Shown here: positions 46,954-56,750 of the stretch, in pieces
How the letters are laid out: every line of letters starts with the position of its first letter
How positions within the stretch are numbered: the stretch's first letter is position 1
DNA from: Amycolatopsis sp. cg9
Lineage (GTDB): Bacteria; Actinomycetota; Actinomycetes; Mycobacteriales; Pseudonocardiaceae
Direction of reading: 5' to 3'
Assembly: GCF_041346945.1 (NCBI RefSeq)
Contig: NZ_CP166850.1
Coordinates: forward strand, 6,370,501 to 6,434,500
DNA length: 64,000 nt
Translations under genes and position numbers: made by a program
The notes under the pieces: model-generated
Seen by the model: the letters and a program-made list of their open reading frames with translations, nothing else
Told to the model about the DNA's origin: nothing
Databases searched by the model: none

Positions 46954-48422
46954 CGCGCTCCTTCCCCGGTGATCCGGCCGGCGGCGAGCCGGCCGGAGAG
47001 CAGGACCGTGGGGACACCGACGCCGGGCACGGTACCGCCACCCGCGAGGACGACGTTTTCCGTGCCCGGCGGGAGGTTCCGGGGCCGGAACGGTCCCGTT
47101 TGGACGAACGAGTGCGCGTAGCTGAACGGCGTGCCCGCGACCATCCCGCGCCGCGCCCAGTCGGCCGGGCTCAGGACGTGCCACGCCTCCGGCTCGAACC
47201 CGGGCAGCAGGCCGGCGCGGACCCGGTCCAGGATTTCCTTCGCGTACGGCTCGGCTTCGGTGTCCCAGTCTTCGGGGCCGCGCTGCAGGTTCGGGACCGG
47301 CGCCAGGATCGAGAACAGCTCGCGCCCGGGCGGGGCGAGGCCGGGATCGGTCGCCGTCGGGCGGGTGATCAGCAGCGACGGGTCGCTCATCCGGCTGCCC
47401 TCGGTGATCAGCTCGCGGAACGTCGACGCCCAGCCGTTGCCGAACGAAATCGTGTGGTGCCCCACCGGCCAGTAACCGGGGCCGCCCACGTGCAGCACCA
47501 GCGCCGACGGCGCCGGGCGCAGCGGGACCGGGCGGCGCGGGGCCCGGCCCAGCAGCCGGTAGCTCTCGTGCGGTTCGGTGGTCAGCACCACGGTGTCGCA
47601 GGGGATCCGCTCCCCGGCCGTGCGGACGGCGGTGACCCGGGCGCCCCGGCGTTCGAGCGCGGTCACCGCCGCGCCGAACCGGAACTCCACGCCGGCCGCC
47701 GCCGCGACCCGCGCCATCGCCCGCGGCACCGCGGCCATCCCGCCCTGGGGGAAGTAGACCCCGCCGACGGTGTCCATGTAGGAGATCACCGCGTACAGCG
47801 CGAGCGCCCGCATCGGCGACTCGCCGGCGTACAGCGCCTGGAAGGTGAAGACGCGCTTGAGGCGCTCGTCGCGCAGGAAGGTGCCGATCTTGCGGTCCAG
47901 GCGCCGGAACCCGCCGAGCGCCACGAGCCGGGCGAGGTCGCGGGAGACCAGGCCGAGCGGGGAGTCGATGTTGCTGCCGACGAACCGGTCGAACTCCGCC
48001 GCGTACAGCCGGGTGAGCCAGGCGCGGAGCCGGCGGTACCCGGCGGCCTCGGCCGGGCCGGCGAAGTCCCGGACCGCGTCGGTCATCCGCTCGGCGCCGG
48101 TGTGCACCGGCAGCACGGACCCGTCGGCGAAGCGCGCGGTGTAGGCCGGGTCGAGCCGCGTCAGCCGCAGCTCGGAGGCCAGGTCGGCGCCGGCCGCGGC
48201 GAACGCGTCCGCGAGGATCGACGGCATGGTCAGCACGGTCGGGCCGGTGTCGAGGTGGTAGCCGCCGGTCTCGAGCCGGCCCGCGCGGCCGCCCGGGCCG
48301 TCGTCGCGTTCCACCACGACGACCTCCCGGCCGCGGCCGGCCAGGTGCAGCGCGGCGGACAGCCCGGCCAGTCCCGCGCCGACGACCACGACCCGGCCGG
48401 TCGGCCCGGCGACCGTCCTCAT
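46950..48422 (-). CDS. crtI: Phytoene desaturase
   Basis: 490 residues. Dinucleotide-binding [21 protein letters not shown] at about residues 11-31, [19 protein letters not shown], and the bacterial carotenoid-desaturase signature near the C-terminus ([20 protein letters not shown]). Converts phytoene to lycopene. Coupled to crtE and crtB through ATGA overlaps. Confidence 0.94.
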   Translation of the reverse strand: MRTVAGPTGRVVVVGAGLAGLSAALHLAGRGREVVVVERDDGPGGRAGRLETGGYHLDTGPTVLTMPSILADAFAAAGADLASELRLTRLDPAYTARFADGSVLPVHTGAERMTDAVRDFAGPAEAAGYRRLRAWLTRLYAAEFDRFVGSNIDSPLGLVSRDLARLVALGGFRRLDRKIGTFLRDERLKRVFTFQALYAGESPMRALALYAVISYMDTVGGVYFPQGGMAAVPRAMARVAAAAGVEFRFGAAVTALERRGARVTAVRTAGERIPCDTVVLTTEPHESYRLLGRAPRRPVPLRPAPSALVLHVGGPGYWPVGHHTISFGNGWASTFRELITEGSRMSDPSLLITRPTATDPGLAPPGRELFSILAPVPNLQRGPEDWDTEAEPYAKEILDRVRAGLLPGFEPEAWHVLSPADWARRGMVAGTPFSYAHSFVQTGPFRPRNLPPGTENVVLAGGGTVPGVGVPTVLLSGRLAAGRITGEGAR

Positions 48423-49507
48423 CGGACCCGCTCGGTGCAGTGGCGCGCGAGCACCGTCAGCGCGGCGGCCGGCTGCTCGGGCAGGTCCACCAGGTCGATC
48501 GCTTCGAGCGCGCGGCGGACGCGCTCGTCGATGAGCTTCTCCAGCTGGTCGCGCGCGCCGGTCGCGGTGATCAGGTCCCGCCAGCGCCCGACGGCCGCGC
48601 CGTCGACGACGTCGAGGGCGAGCAGGCCGTCGAGTTCGGCGCGCTGCCCTCGGCCGGCCAGCTCCGCGGCGAGCACCACCACGCTGGACGCCTTGCGCTC
48701 GCGCAGGTCGTCGCCCGCGGGTTTCCCGGTGACCGCCGGGTCGCCGAACACGCCCAGCAGGTCGTCGCGGAACTGGAACGCTTCCCCGAGCAGCCCGCCG
48801 TACGTGCCGAGCGCGGCGAGGACACCGTCCCCGCAGCCGGCCAGCGCCGCGCCGAATTCGAGCGGGCGGCGGACGGTGTAGTTGCCGGACTTGCGGCGGA
48901 CGACGTCGAGGACGTCGGCCCAGGACGGCAGCGCGCGGGCGTCGTTCACCAGGTCCCCGAGCTGCCCGACGGCCAGTTCGGACCGCAGCCGGTCGTAGAC
49001 CACCCGCCCGCGGGCCAGCGCGCCGGCGTCGAGACCGCTTTCGTGCAGCAGCTGCCCGGACCAGACGAGGTAGAGGTCGCCCATCAGCACCGCGGCCGAC
49101 TCCCCGAACCGGTCCGCCGGCCCGCCGAGGCCCTGGCTTTCGTGCCAGCGGGCGAAGCGGATGTGCATCGCCGGGTTCCCGCGCCGCCGCGCCGAGCCGT
49201 CCATGACGTCGTCTTGGACCAGCGCGAAGCAGTGCAGCAGCTCGAGGCTGGCGGCGGCACGCAGGGCGGCCGCGCTTTCCGGGCCGCCGCAGCGCCAGCC
49301 CGTGTAGGCGAACATCGGGCGGAGGAACTTCCCGCCGGTGACGAACTCCGGCAGCGCGGCGACGGCGGGGGTGTCCGCCGCCCGGCCGGTGAAGTGCTCG
49401 CGCACCCGCTCGGTGACGAAGGCGTGGACGTCCGTCGCGCACCGCCGGCGCAGCGCGGCCAGCCACGCCGTCGTCCCGGTGGCGCCGGTCGCGGGGATCG
49501 CCGCCAT
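48419..49507 (-). CDS. crtE: Geranylgeranyl diphosphate synthase
   Basis: 362 residues from ATG 49507 (GGAAGGAGACC upstream). First Asp-rich motif [15 protein letters not shown] and second [13 protein letters not shown], with [11 protein letters not shown] near residue 70. First gene of the crt operon; its promoter is in the 130-bp gap shared with the Rieske gene. No LitR/CarH-type photoreceptor gene is in the window, so the light response, if any, is coded elsewhere. Confidence 0.93.
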   Translation of the reverse strand: MAAIPATGATGTTAWLAALRRRCATDVHAFVTERVREHFTGRAADTPAVAALPEFVTGGKFLRPMFAYTGWRCGGPESAAALRAAASLELLHCFALVQDDVMDGSARRRGNPAMHIRFARWHESQGLGGPADRFGESAAVLMGDLYLVWSGQLLHESGLDAGALARGRVVYDRLRSELAVGQLGDLVNDARALPSWADVLDVVRRKSGNYTVRRPLEFGAALAGCGDGVLAALGTYGGLLGEAFQFRDDLLGVFGDPAVTGKPAGDDLRERKASSVVVLAAELAGRGQRAELDGLLALDVVDGAAVGRWRDLITATGARDQLEKLIDERVRRALEAIDLVDLPEQPAAALTVLARHCTERVR

Positions 49508-49637
49508 CCGGTCTCCTTCCGCGATTCGCTGCAAAGTCGATGCGTGCCGCCGCATACCCCGAACAGACTCGCATAAACGCGGGTAATCCGCTCGTCGTTG
49601 CGTTGCGGGTGCGATGCGGATCGGCGACGATGGGCCG

Positions 49638-50612
49638 GTGAACGTCCGGCGATGGCCCATCCAGCTGTTCAACGAGCCCGCGTGGGCGAAACAGGAACCG
49701 ACGTACCGCGAGTGCGCGCCCGCGCTGATCGAAGCCGCGGGGAAACGCGCCGCCGCCCGGCCGTCCGGGAACTGGTTCGTCCTCGGGGCCAGCCGGTCGG
49801 TCCGCGCCGACCGGCCGTTCGGCGGCACCGTCGGGGGCCGCGAACTGGTCGCGTGGCGCGGCGAAGACGGCGAAGTCCGGATCGGCCCCGGCGCGTGCCC
49901 GCACCTGGGCGCGCCGCTGGCCGACGCCCGGGTCGACCGCGGCGGGCTCGTCTGCCGCTGGCACGGCCTCCGGCTCGACGGCACGCGCTGCGGAACCTGG
50001 TCACCCGTTCCGGCGTACGACGACGGCGTGCTCGTCTGGGCGCGCCTCGACGCGCTCGGCGGGGAACCGCCGACCGCCGAGCCGGTGGTGCCGGCCCGGC
50101 CGGCCGGCGGCCCGAGCATCGACGCCGTGGCGACGCTGACCGGGACGTGCGAACCGGAAGACGTCGTCGCGAACCGGCTCGACCCCTGGCACGGTGCCTG
50201 GTTCCACCCCTACTCGTTCAGCAGGCTGCGGGTGCTCGAAACGCCGGACGGGGCCGACGGCCCGGACCGCTTCCTCGTCGAAGTGACGTTCCGGCTGGCC
50301 GGCCGCTGGGGGGTGCCGGTGCTGGCCGAGTTCACCTGCCCGGAACCGCGCACGGTCGTGATGCGGATCGTCGAGGGCGAAGGCCTCGGCAGCGTGGTGG
50401 AAACGCACGCGACCCCGCTCGGCCCCGGCCCGGACGGCAAGCCCCGGACCGCGGTCGTCGAAGCGACCATCGCGGCGTCCGGGCGACCGGGGTTCGCGGT
50501 GGCGGCGAAGCTGTCGCCGGCGATCCGCCCGCTGATGCGCCGCACGGCCGCGCGGCTGTGGCGCGACGACCTCGCCTACGCGGAACGCCGGTACGCCTTG
50601 CGCGCCGGCTGA
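49638..50612 (+). CDS. Rieske [2Fe-2S] protein of the carotenoid locus (DUF5914-like)
   Basis: 324 residues from GTG 49638 (ATG 49614 is an alternative). Rieske motif ACPHLGAPLADARV...LVCRWHGLRLDG gives C-x-H-x(16-18)-C-x2-H near residues 86-108. The remainder resembles the C-terminal half of actinobacterial DUF5914 proteins, which often neighbour crt genes. It is divergent from crtE with a common intergenic region. A carotenoid oxygenase role (hydroxylation of the aromatic rings) is plausible but unproven. Confidence 0.8.
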   Translation: MNVRRWPIQLFNEPAWAKQEPTYRECAPALIEAAGKRAAARPSGNWFVLGASRSVRADRPFGGTVGGRELVAWRGEDGEVRIGPGACPHLGAPLADARVDRGGLVCRWHGLRLDGTRCGTWSPVPAYDDGVLVWARLDALGGEPPTAEPVVPARPAGGPSIDAVATLTGTCEPEDVVANRLDPWHGAWFHPYSFSRLRVLETPDGADGPDRFLVEVTFRLAGRWGVPVLAEFTCPEPRTVVMRIVEGEGLGSVVETHATPLGPGPDGKPRTAVVEATIAASGRPGFAVAAKLSPAIRPLMRRTAARLWRDDLAYAERRYALRAG

Positions 50613-50718
50613 AGTTTGCCGTCCGCGAAGCCGGGTATGCCGATCGCGGCGGTGCCCCGTCCGTGTTCGAGCTCAGCTCGTGGTCTCCGCAACCCGGGCA
50701 GGCGGACGGGCACCGCCG

Positions 50719-51009
50719 CTACCGCGCCGCCGCCATGACCGGGTGCCAGCGCGTCGCGTCGAAGATCAGCGTGATCGCTTCGATCTTCCCGTCCCGCAGC
50801 CGGAAGTGCTCGGCCGTGCGCTGGACGCCCACCGGGGTCGCGGTGTGCACGTCGTAAACGAGCGTGGCCTCCGACTCGCCGTAGAGCTCGCTGATCAGCG
50901 GGCTCTCGAAGGAGAAGGTGTCCGCGAGCCGGGCCGCCGCGGCGGTCACGTCGCCGTCGAAGCGCGCCCGGTGGTAGGCCTGCACGGCCTCGCGGGTCGG
51001 GTCGGTCAT
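50719..51009 (-). CDS. NTF2-like/SnoaL-type small protein, 96 aa
   Basis: Starts ATG 51009 inside the MarR stop (ATGA), so the two are one transcript. The fold is NTF2-like: AVQAYHRARFDGDVTAAAARLADTF, then FRLRDGKIEAITLIFDATRWHPV. No catalytic role can be assigned; it may sense or detoxify the MarR ligand. Confidence 0.75.
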   Translation of the reverse strand: MTDPTREAVQAYHRARFDGDVTAAAARLADTFSFESPLISELYGESEATLVYDVHTATPVGVQRTAEHFRLRDGKIEAITLIFDATRWHPVMAAAR

Positions 51010-51554
51010 CGGTCCTCCAGGTAGCGGGCGAGGTGCTGCTGGTTTTCGACGAGGCGCAGGCAGAGGTGCCGGAGCACCGCCGCCTCCTCGGCGGTGAAGC
51101 CGCGGAACACGGCGGCCATCGCCGCCTGGGACGGGCGCCGGAAGTCCTCGAGCCACGTCCGGCCGTCCGGGGTGATCCGGACCAGCACCGACCGGCGGTC
51201 GCGGGGGTCGGGGACCCGCGCGGCGAGGCCCGCGCGTTCCAGGGTGTCGACGAGGCCGGTGACGTTGCGCGAGCTGACCCCGGCGGACGCGGCCAGGTCC
51301 TTGACGTTGGTGCCGGCTTCGCGGCCGGCGAGGCGGATGAGGATGTCGAGCGCGCCCGGGCTGAGGCCGCGGCTGTCGGTGCCCCGGGAACGCAGCTGGT
51401 CGAGGCTGCGCGCGGCCGAGCGGACGGCGGCCGCCGCTTCCAGCGCGGCGGTGTCGCCGTCGACGGCGAACCCGGTCAGCGCCGTGCGGACGTCGGGGGA
51501 GAACAGGTGACCGTCCGCGTCCCGGTCGAACACGCTGTCAGTTACGTCGTTCAT
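51006..51554 (-). CDS. MarR-family regulator
   Basis: 182 residues. Winged helix with LSPGALDILIRLAGREAGTNVKDLAAS, GVSSRNVTGLVDTLERAGL and wing PDPRDRRSVLVRIT. It is divergent from the phospholipase C gene; the gap contains AGTACGTACT, a palindrome typical for MarR-type sites. Likely represses itself and the following NTF2-like gene. Confidence 0.9.
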   Translation of the reverse strand: MNDVTDSVFDRDADGHLFSPDVRTALTGFAVDGDTAALEAAAAVRSAARSLDQLRSRGTDSRGLSPGALDILIRLAGREAGTNVKDLAASAGVSSRNVTGLVDTLERAGLAARVPDPRDRRSVLVRITPDGRTWLEDFRRPSQAAMAAVFRGFTAEEAAVLRHLCLRLVENQQHLARYLEDR

Positions 51555-51570
51555 AGTGAAGCACTACATT

Positions 51571-51580
51571 AGTACGTACT
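51571..51580. promoter_or_regulatory. Palindrome AGTACGTACT, possible MarR site
   Basis: 10-bp perfect palindrome, 17 bp upstream of the MarR start, flanked by an AT-rich promoter-like stretch (CTACATTAGT...TTCCCTAT). Confidence 0.5.
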
Positions 51581-51706
51581 TCCCTATCTGGGAAGAGCAG
51601 CTCGTTAACCAGGCTTTCAACCGGAGTTAGCCTCTGTCGTGGCACAGGTTCTCGATCAGCGACCCATACTGACCCGGCTCTCCACCACGACACCCCCGGA
51701 GTCCCC

Positions 51707-53719
51707 ATGACGGACGTCAATCGTCGGCGCTTCCTGCAGCTGGCCGGCGGCACGGCTGCCCTTTCCGCACTGTCCACCAGCATCGCCCGCGCGGCGGAGA
51801 TCCCCGCGTACCGGCACAGCGGGACGATCCGGGACATCGAGCACATCGTGGTCCTGATGCAGGAAAACCGGTCGTTCGACCACTACTTCGGCACGCTGCG
51901 CGGCGTGCGCGGCTACGGCGACCCGCGACCGGCGACCCTGGCGAACGGCAAATCCGTCTGGGCGCAGTCGGACGGCAAGCGCGACATCCTGCCCTTCCGC
52001 CCCGAAGCGGACAACCTCGGCCTGCAGTTCATCCAGGACCTCCCGCACGGCTGGAACGACACGCACGCGGCGTGGAACGGCGGCAAGTACGACAAGTGGG
52101 TGCCGGCCAAGGGGTCGACCACCATGGCGTACCTGACGCGGGAAGACATCCCGTTCCACTACGCGCTGGCCGACGCGTTCACGATCTGCGACGCCTACCA
52201 CTGCTCGTTCATGGGCTCGACCGACCCGAACCGCTACTACATGTGGACGGGCTACACGGGCAACGACGGCCAGGGCGGCGGACCGGTCCTCGGCAACGAC
52301 GAAAAGGGCTACTCCTGGACGACCTACCCCGAGCGGCTGGAGAAGGCCGGGGTGTCGTGGAAGATCTACCAGGACATCGGCGACGGCCTCGACGCCGCCG
52401 GCGGCTGGGGCTGGATCGACGACGCCTACCGCGGCAACTACGGCGACAACTCGTTGCTGTACTTCAACTCCTTCCGCAACGCCAAGCCCGGCGACGCGCT
52501 GTACGAAAAGGCGCGCACCGGCACGAACGCGAAGGCGGGCGAGGGCTACTTCGACCGGCTGCGCGCCGACGTCAAGGCCGGGAAGCTGCCGCAGGTTTCG
52601 TGGATCACCGCGCCGGAGGCGTTCTGCGAGCACCCGAACTGGCCGGTGAACTACGGCGCCTGGTACATCGCGCAGGTGCTCGACGCGCTGACGGCGAACC
52701 CGGAGGTGTGGAGCAAGACCGCGCTGCTCATCACCTACGACGAGAACGACGGCTTCTTCGACCACGTCGTCCCGCCGTACGCGACCGCCGGACAGTCCAC
52801 TGTGGACACCGCCGGCGAGATCTTCGCGGGGTCGGCCTCGAACCCGGCCGGCCCGTACGGCCTCGGCCAGCGCGTCCCGATGCTCGTGGTGTCGCCGTGG
52901 AGCAAGGGTGGTTACGTCTGTTCGGAGACGTTCGACCACACGTCGATCATCCGGTTCATCGAGCAGCGCTTCGGCGTGCACGAGCCGAACATCTCGGCCT
53001 GGCGGCGGTCGGTGTGTGGCGACCTGACGTCGGCGTTCGACTTCTCCCGCACCGACGCGCGGGTGCCCGCCCTGCCGGACACCGCCGGCTACGAGCCGCC
53101 GGACCGCGACCGGCACCCGGACTACGTCCCCGCCGTCCCGGCGAAGAACGTGCTGCCGAAGCAGGAACGCGGCCTGCGCCCGGCGCGGGCGCTGCCCTAC
53201 GACCTGGCGGCCGACGCCCGGCTGACCGGCGGCGGCCTGGCGGTGACGTTCACCAGCCACGGCCGCGCGGGAGCGGCGTTCTACGTCGTCACGCCGTCGG
53301 GGGAACCGCGGACGTACACCGCGGGCGCGGGCCGGTCGCTCACCGCCACGCTGCCGGCGCCGGGCGCGTACGACTACACCGCGTACGGACCGAGCGGTTT
53401 CGTCCGCCGGTTCCGCGGCGGCGCGGCAGGCCCGGAGGTCGCGGTCCGCTGCGGCGACGGTGCCCTGACGCTGGTCCTGACCAACTCCGGCACCGCACCG
53501 GTCCGGCTGACGGTGAAGGACGCGTACGGCCACCACTCGGTGACGCGCTTGGTCCGCCCGGGCGCGAAGGTCGTCGAGCCGGTGGGGCTCCGGCGGAGCA
53601 ACAACTGGTACGACGTTTCGGTGACGTCGGACGGGGACCCGAAGTTCCTGCGCCGCCTGGCGGGCCACGTCGAGACGGGCCGCCCGAGCACGAGCGACCC
53701 GGCGATCCTGACCGACTGA
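51707..53719 (+). CDS. plcC: Tat-exported phosphocholine-specific phospholipase C
   Basis: 670 residues. Tat signal NRRRFLQLAGGTAALSALS (residues 5-23, cut after ARA). The phosphoesterase domain begins IEHIVVLMQENRSFDHYFG, the metal-binding N/E motif of the family, and includes ITYDENDGFFDHV. Two C-terminal DUF756-type beta domains (LTGGGLAVTFTSHGRAG and the end SDGDPKFLRRLAGHVETGR) follow as in bacterial PLCs. It hydrolyses phosphatidylcholine outside the cell, releasing phosphocholine. The divergent MarR may or may not regulate it. Confidence 0.93.
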   Translation: MTDVNRRRFLQLAGGTAALSALSTSIARAAEIPAYRHSGTIRDIEHIVVLMQENRSFDHYFGTLRGVRGYGDPRPATLANGKSVWAQSDGKRDILPFRPEADNLGLQFIQDLPHGWNDTHAAWNGGKYDKWVPAKGSTTMAYLTREDIPFHYALADAFTICDAYHCSFMGSTDPNRYYMWTGYTGNDGQGGGPVLGNDEKGYSWTTYPERLEKAGVSWKIYQDIGDGLDAAGGWGWIDDAYRGNYGDNSLLYFNSFRNAKPGDALYEKARTGTNAKAGEGYFDRLRADVKAGKLPQVSWITAPEAFCEHPNWPVNYGAWYIAQVLDALTANPEVWSKTALLITYDENDGFFDHVVPPYATAGQSTVDTAGEIFAGSASNPAGPYGLGQRVPMLVVSPWSKGGYVCSETFDHTSIIRFIEQRFGVHEPNISAWRRSVCGDLTSAFDFSRTDARVPALPDTAGYEPPDRDRHPDYVPAVPAKNVLPKQERGLRPARALPYDLAADARLTGGGLAVTFTSHGRAGAAFYVVTPSGEPRTYTAGAGRSLTATLPAPGAYDYTAYGPSGFVRRFRGGAAGPEVAVRCGDGALTLVLTNSGTAPVRLTVKDAYGHHSVTRLVRPGAKVVEPVGLRRSNNWYDVSVTSDGDPKFLRRLAGHVETGRPSTSDPAILTD

Positions 53720-54074
53720 GCACTGGTCCGCCGCTCCGGTCGCGCCCGGGTTCCGCAAGGCCGCACGGCCGGGCCGCTCCGTCGCCGATGATCGGCTAGA
53801 CCTCGGCGAAACGCTGCGGGCTGAGCCGGCGCGACTTTGCCGGGCCTCTGGTCGCCCGTCGTCGGGCGGTTCAGGCTCGGCGTCCCAACGTCATGAACGG
53901 GTCGTTCACCACGTCCGACGTGGTGAACGACCCTTTCATGACGTCCGCCCTGCCGCTCCAGGACCCGGCCCGCTTCTCGCAGGCCGGGTTTTCGCAGGTC
54001 AGCGACCCTTGCGGATCATATCGGAAATTATATACGATCTGGCATCACGGTCCGCGGACACCAAAGGAGCCGTC
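53720..54074. other. 355-bp intergenic region with a long inverted repeat
   Basis: Between plcC and the MFS gene, both plus strand. It holds the 57-bp inverted repeat at 53888-53944 (possible terminator for plcC) and, at about 54012-54045, an unusually AT-rich stretch (ATCATATCGG, AAATTATATACG) that probably contains the MFS promoter and an unidentified operator. No gene seen. Confidence 0.6.
53888..53944. repeat. 28-bp-arm inverted repeat (TGAACGACCCTTTCATGACGT family)
   Basis: Arms 53888-53915 and 53917-53944 pair at 27 of 28 positions around one central base. The right half contains the same 23 bp as the repeat at 20493-20549. An almost perfect palindrome of this length can form a cruciform or a strong RNA hairpin. 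Confidence 0.85.
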
Positions 54075-55355
54075 ATGCGACTGTTCGGCAGCATCGATCG
54101 TGAGCACCGGCGCGTGGTTCTCGCCGCGATGGCCGGGACCACCATCGAGTGGTACGACTTCTTCATCTACGCCATCTCGGCCGGGCTCGTCTTCGCCACC
54201 CAGTACTTCTCGGCGCTGGGCAAGGACGCGCTGCTGCTGTCCTTCGCGACGGTCGGGATCAGCTTCTTCTTCCGCCCCATCGGCGCCGTGGTCGCCGGGC
54301 ACCTCGGCGACCGCTTCGGGCGGCGGGCGCTGCTGATCGCCACGCTGCTGCTGATGGGCGTCTCGACCGTCTTGATCGGGCTGGTCCCCGGAGCCGGCTC
54401 GATCGGGACCGCGGCGCCCGTCCTGCTGGTCGTGCCGCGGATCGTGCGAGGGCTTTCGGCGGGCGGGGAGTGGGGTGGTGCGGCGCTGCTCGCCGTCGAG
54501 CACGCGCCGGCCGACCGGCGGGGGCTCTACGGCGCGTTCCCGCAGATCGGTGTCCCGATCGGGCTGCTGCTCGCCAACGGCGCCCTCGCGCCGGCCGCGG
54601 CCGTGACGACGCCGGCGCAGTTCCTCGCCTGGGGGTGGCGGATCCCGTTCCTGCTCAGCTTCGTGCTCATCGTCGGGGGGCTGCTGATCCGCGGCCGCGT
54701 CGCGGCAAGCCCCGTGTTCGAGGAGGTGCGCCGCACGCGCAGCCGGTCGAGCCTGCCGCTGGTGCCGCTGTTCCGGCACCACGGCGTGCTGGTCCTGCTC
54801 GGTGCGGTGCTGTTCGCCGCGAACAACGCGGTCGGCTGCATGACCACCGGCGGGTACGTCCCGTCCTACGCGGTCAAGACGCTGCACCTGGACCGGTCCA
54901 CGGTGCTGGCCGCGGTGATGGTGTCGGCGGTCGCCTGGCTGGTGAGCACGCTGGTGGGCGGGCACCTCGCCGACCGCGTCGGGCGGATCACGGTGTACCG
55001 CGCCGGGTTCGCCGTCCAGCTGCGGTGGCTGGTGCCGTTCTCCGCCGGCCTCGGGCTCACCTACGGCCCGCAGGCCGCGCTGTACGCGGAGATGTACCCG
55101 ACGCGGGTCCGCTACAGCGGCGCGGCGATCTCCTACGCGCTCGGTGCCGTCCTGGGGGGTGCGTTCGCGCCGACGATCGCCGAAGCCCTGCAGTCGAGCA
55201 CGGGGACCGTCTACTCGGTGTGCGCGTACCTCGCGGGGATGACGCTGCTGGGGCTGCTGGCGACGTTCTTCGTCCGCGACCGGCGTGGCGTTCCCCTCCG
55301 GACGGCCGACGAGCCGGTGGAGTCCCGCGCCGGGCGGGGTTCCCCGACCGGGTAG
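54075..55355 (+). CDS. MFS transporter, metabolite:H+ symporter (MHS) family, with internal gap
   Basis: 426 residues from ATG 54075 (AAAGGAG upstream). MHS hallmarks: GTTIEWYDFFIYAISAGLVFA (helix 1), GHLGDRFGRRALLI (loop 2-3), RIVRGLSAGGEWGGAALLAVEHAP. After VYRAGFAVQLRWLVPF the sequence jumps directly to SAGLGLTYGPQAALYAEMYPTRVRYSG; family members usually have some 20 more residues here, forming most of a helix. So about one helix appears shortened, and transport may be impaired. Probable substrate class: an organic acid or osmolyte. Confidence 0.82.
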   Translation: MRLFGSIDREHRRVVLAAMAGTTIEWYDFFIYAISAGLVFATQYFSALGKDALLLSFATVGISFFFRPIGAVVAGHLGDRFGRRALLIATLLLMGVSTVLIGLVPGAGSIGTAAPVLLVVPRIVRGLSAGGEWGGAALLAVEHAPADRRGLYGAFPQIGVPIGLLLANGALAPAAAVTTPAQFLAWGWRIPFLLSFVLIVGGLLIRGRVAASPVFEEVRRTRSRSSLPLVPLFRHHGVLVLLGAVLFAANNAVGCMTTGGYVPSYAVKTLHLDRSTVLAAVMVSAVAWLVSTLVGGHLADRVGRITVYRAGFAVQLRWLVPFSAGLGLTYGPQAALYAEMYPTRVRYSGAAISYALGAVLGGAFAPTIAEALQSSTGTVYSVCAYLAGMTLLGLLATFFVRDRRGVPLRTADEPVESRAGRGSPTG

Positions 55356-55357
55356 TG

Positions 55358-55384
55358 CCGGGCCCCGCGAATTGCGAGGCCCGG
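55358..55384 (+). terminator. Terminator-like hairpin after the MFS gene
   Basis: CCGGGCC (55358-55364) pairs with GGCCCGG (55378-55384), with an inner CGC/GCG pairing around AATT. It starts 2 bp after the MFS stop. Confidence 0.6.
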
Positions 55385-55442
55385 TTGCGGGTGGGAGCGT
55401 CGGGGGACCGACTGCCTTCCCACCACGGAACCAGGAGCTCGC

Positions 55443-55739
55443 ATGACCACCACCGAAATGCCCGCCGTGCACGAATGCACCGTCAGCGGCTGTTCCTACA
55501 ACCACGACGGCTGCCACGCGTTCGCCATCACCGTCGGTGGTGACAACGGGTCCGCCGACTGCGGCACGTTCGTCCCGCTGAACACGAAGGGCGGGCTGGA
55601 CCGCGTCGTCGCGCAGGTCGGCGCGTGCTCCCGCGCGGACTGCCGGCACAACTCGGCCCTGGAGTGCACCGCGCCCAGCGTCCGTGTCGGGCCGGGCGAC
55701 GGCGGGCACACGGCGAACTGCCTGACCTACGACCGGTAG
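55443..55739 (+). CDS. DUF1540 Cys-rich protein, two domains
   Basis: 98 residues with two DUF1540 repeats: CTVSGCSYNHDGCHA...CGTF and CSRADCRHNSALECTAPS...NCLTYD. Each has the C-x4-C-x6-C pattern expected to bind a metal, probably zinc. GGAACCAGGAGCTCGC precedes ATG 55443. Function unknown; the family is often found in spore-formers and actinomycetes. Confidence 0.82.
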   Translation: MTTTEMPAVHECTVSGCSYNHDGCHAFAITVGGDNGSADCGTFVPLNTKGGLDRVVAQVGACSRADCRHNSALECTAPSVRVGPGDGGHTANCLTYDR

Positions 55740-55743
55740 CGGT

Positions 55744-55784
55744 CCGTCCGAAGGGGACGTTCAGCGAGCGTCCCCTTCGGACGG
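55744..55784. terminator. Convergent terminator hairpin, 16-bp arms
   Basis: CCGTCCGAAGGGGACG (55744-55759) pairs exactly with CGTCCCCTTCGGACGG (55769-55784), 9-nt loop. It lies between convergent genes and its right arm is inside the last codons of the O-methyltransferase. Confidence 0.8.
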
Positions 55785-56750
55785 TGCGAATTCCAGCGCG
55801 GTCCGGCCGTCCGCCACCACGCTCGCGCCGCGCGGCGCGAGACCGCTTTCGGCGGCCAGCGCCGTGAGTTCCCCGACGGTCCGTTCGCGGCCGCCGAAGC
55901 ACATCAGCATGAACAGGTCGATCGCCGTGTCCGCGCCCTGGTCGCGCACCGGCTCGATGACCACCACGGTGGCGTCCGGGCCGGCCGCCCGGCGGCAGTT
56001 CGCCAGGATGCGGCGGGCCGCGGCGTCGTCCCAGTCGTGCAGGATGTCCGACAGCAGGTAGGCGTCCGCGCCGGTGGGCAGCGGGTCGAAGAAGCTGCCC
56101 GGCACCGCGCCGGCGCGGTCCGAGAGCCCGGCGGCCGCGAACCGGTCCGCCGCGGCGGTGGCCGACGGCGCCAGGTCCAGCACCTCGCCGCGGACCCCGG
56201 GGTGGGCCCGCAGGATCGCTTCGAGCACCGTGCCCTCCCCGCCGCCGACGTCGAGGATGCGGGGGAAGCGGCCCCAGTCGAAGCGCTCGGCGATCTGCGG
56301 GGCCTGCACCCGGAAGCGCCAGCGCATCTGGGCGTCGAACGAGCGCCGCAGGGCCGGCTCGGCGTCGATGTCCGCCCAGAACTCCCGGCCGTAGCGGTGC
56401 ACGTAAGCGGGCTCGCCGGTGGTGATCGTCCCGAGCAGGTCCGCGAAGGCGAGTTCGGCCCGCCCGCCGGCGGCGCCGATGTCGAGCAGCGGCTTGATCC
56501 CCTCCGGCGCGTCTTCCCGCAGCTGGGCGCCGAGTTCGGTGGGCCGGTACCGCCCGGACGCCACTTCGAAGACGCCGACCGCCACCAGGTGGTCGAGCAG
56601 CCGCCGCAGGGCCGGTGCGGAGGCGCCGGTTGCGGCGGCGAGCTGGTCCGCGGTCGCGCCCTCGTCGCCCGCGCGTTCCGCCAGGCTGAGCGTCGCCGCC
56701 ACCCGGATCGCCATGGGAGTGGCCAGGCCGGCCATCGCGAGGAGCTTCAT
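55761..56750 (-). CDS. SAM-dependent O-methyltransferase
   Basis: 329 residues. N-terminal winged-helix dimerisation domain (TADQLAAATGASAPALRRLLDHL) and C-terminal Rossmann domain with SAM motif RILDVGGGEGTV, then SFFDPLPTGADAYLLSDILHDWDD with the catalytic His. This is the plant/actinomycete small-molecule O-methyltransferase type (AcsM/CrtF-like). Its last codons form half of a terminator hairpin. It overlaps the truncated SDR gene by 4 bp upstream, hinting that they were once an operon. Substrate unknown. Confidence 0.88.
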   Translation of the reverse strand: MKLLAMAGLATPMAIRVAATLSLAERAGDEGATADQLAAATGASAPALRRLLDHLVAVGVFEVASGRYRPTELGAQLREDAPEGIKPLLDIGAAGGRAELAFADLLGTITTGEPAYVHRYGREFWADIDAEPALRRSFDAQMRWRFRVQAPQIAERFDWGRFPRILDVGGGEGTVLEAILRAHPGVRGEVLDLAPSATAAADRFAAAGLSDRAGAVPGSFFDPLPTGADAYLLSDILHDWDDAAARRILANCRRAAGPDATVVVIEPVRDQGADTAIDLFMLMCFGGRERTVGELTALAAESGLAPRGASVVADGRTALEFAPSEGDAR

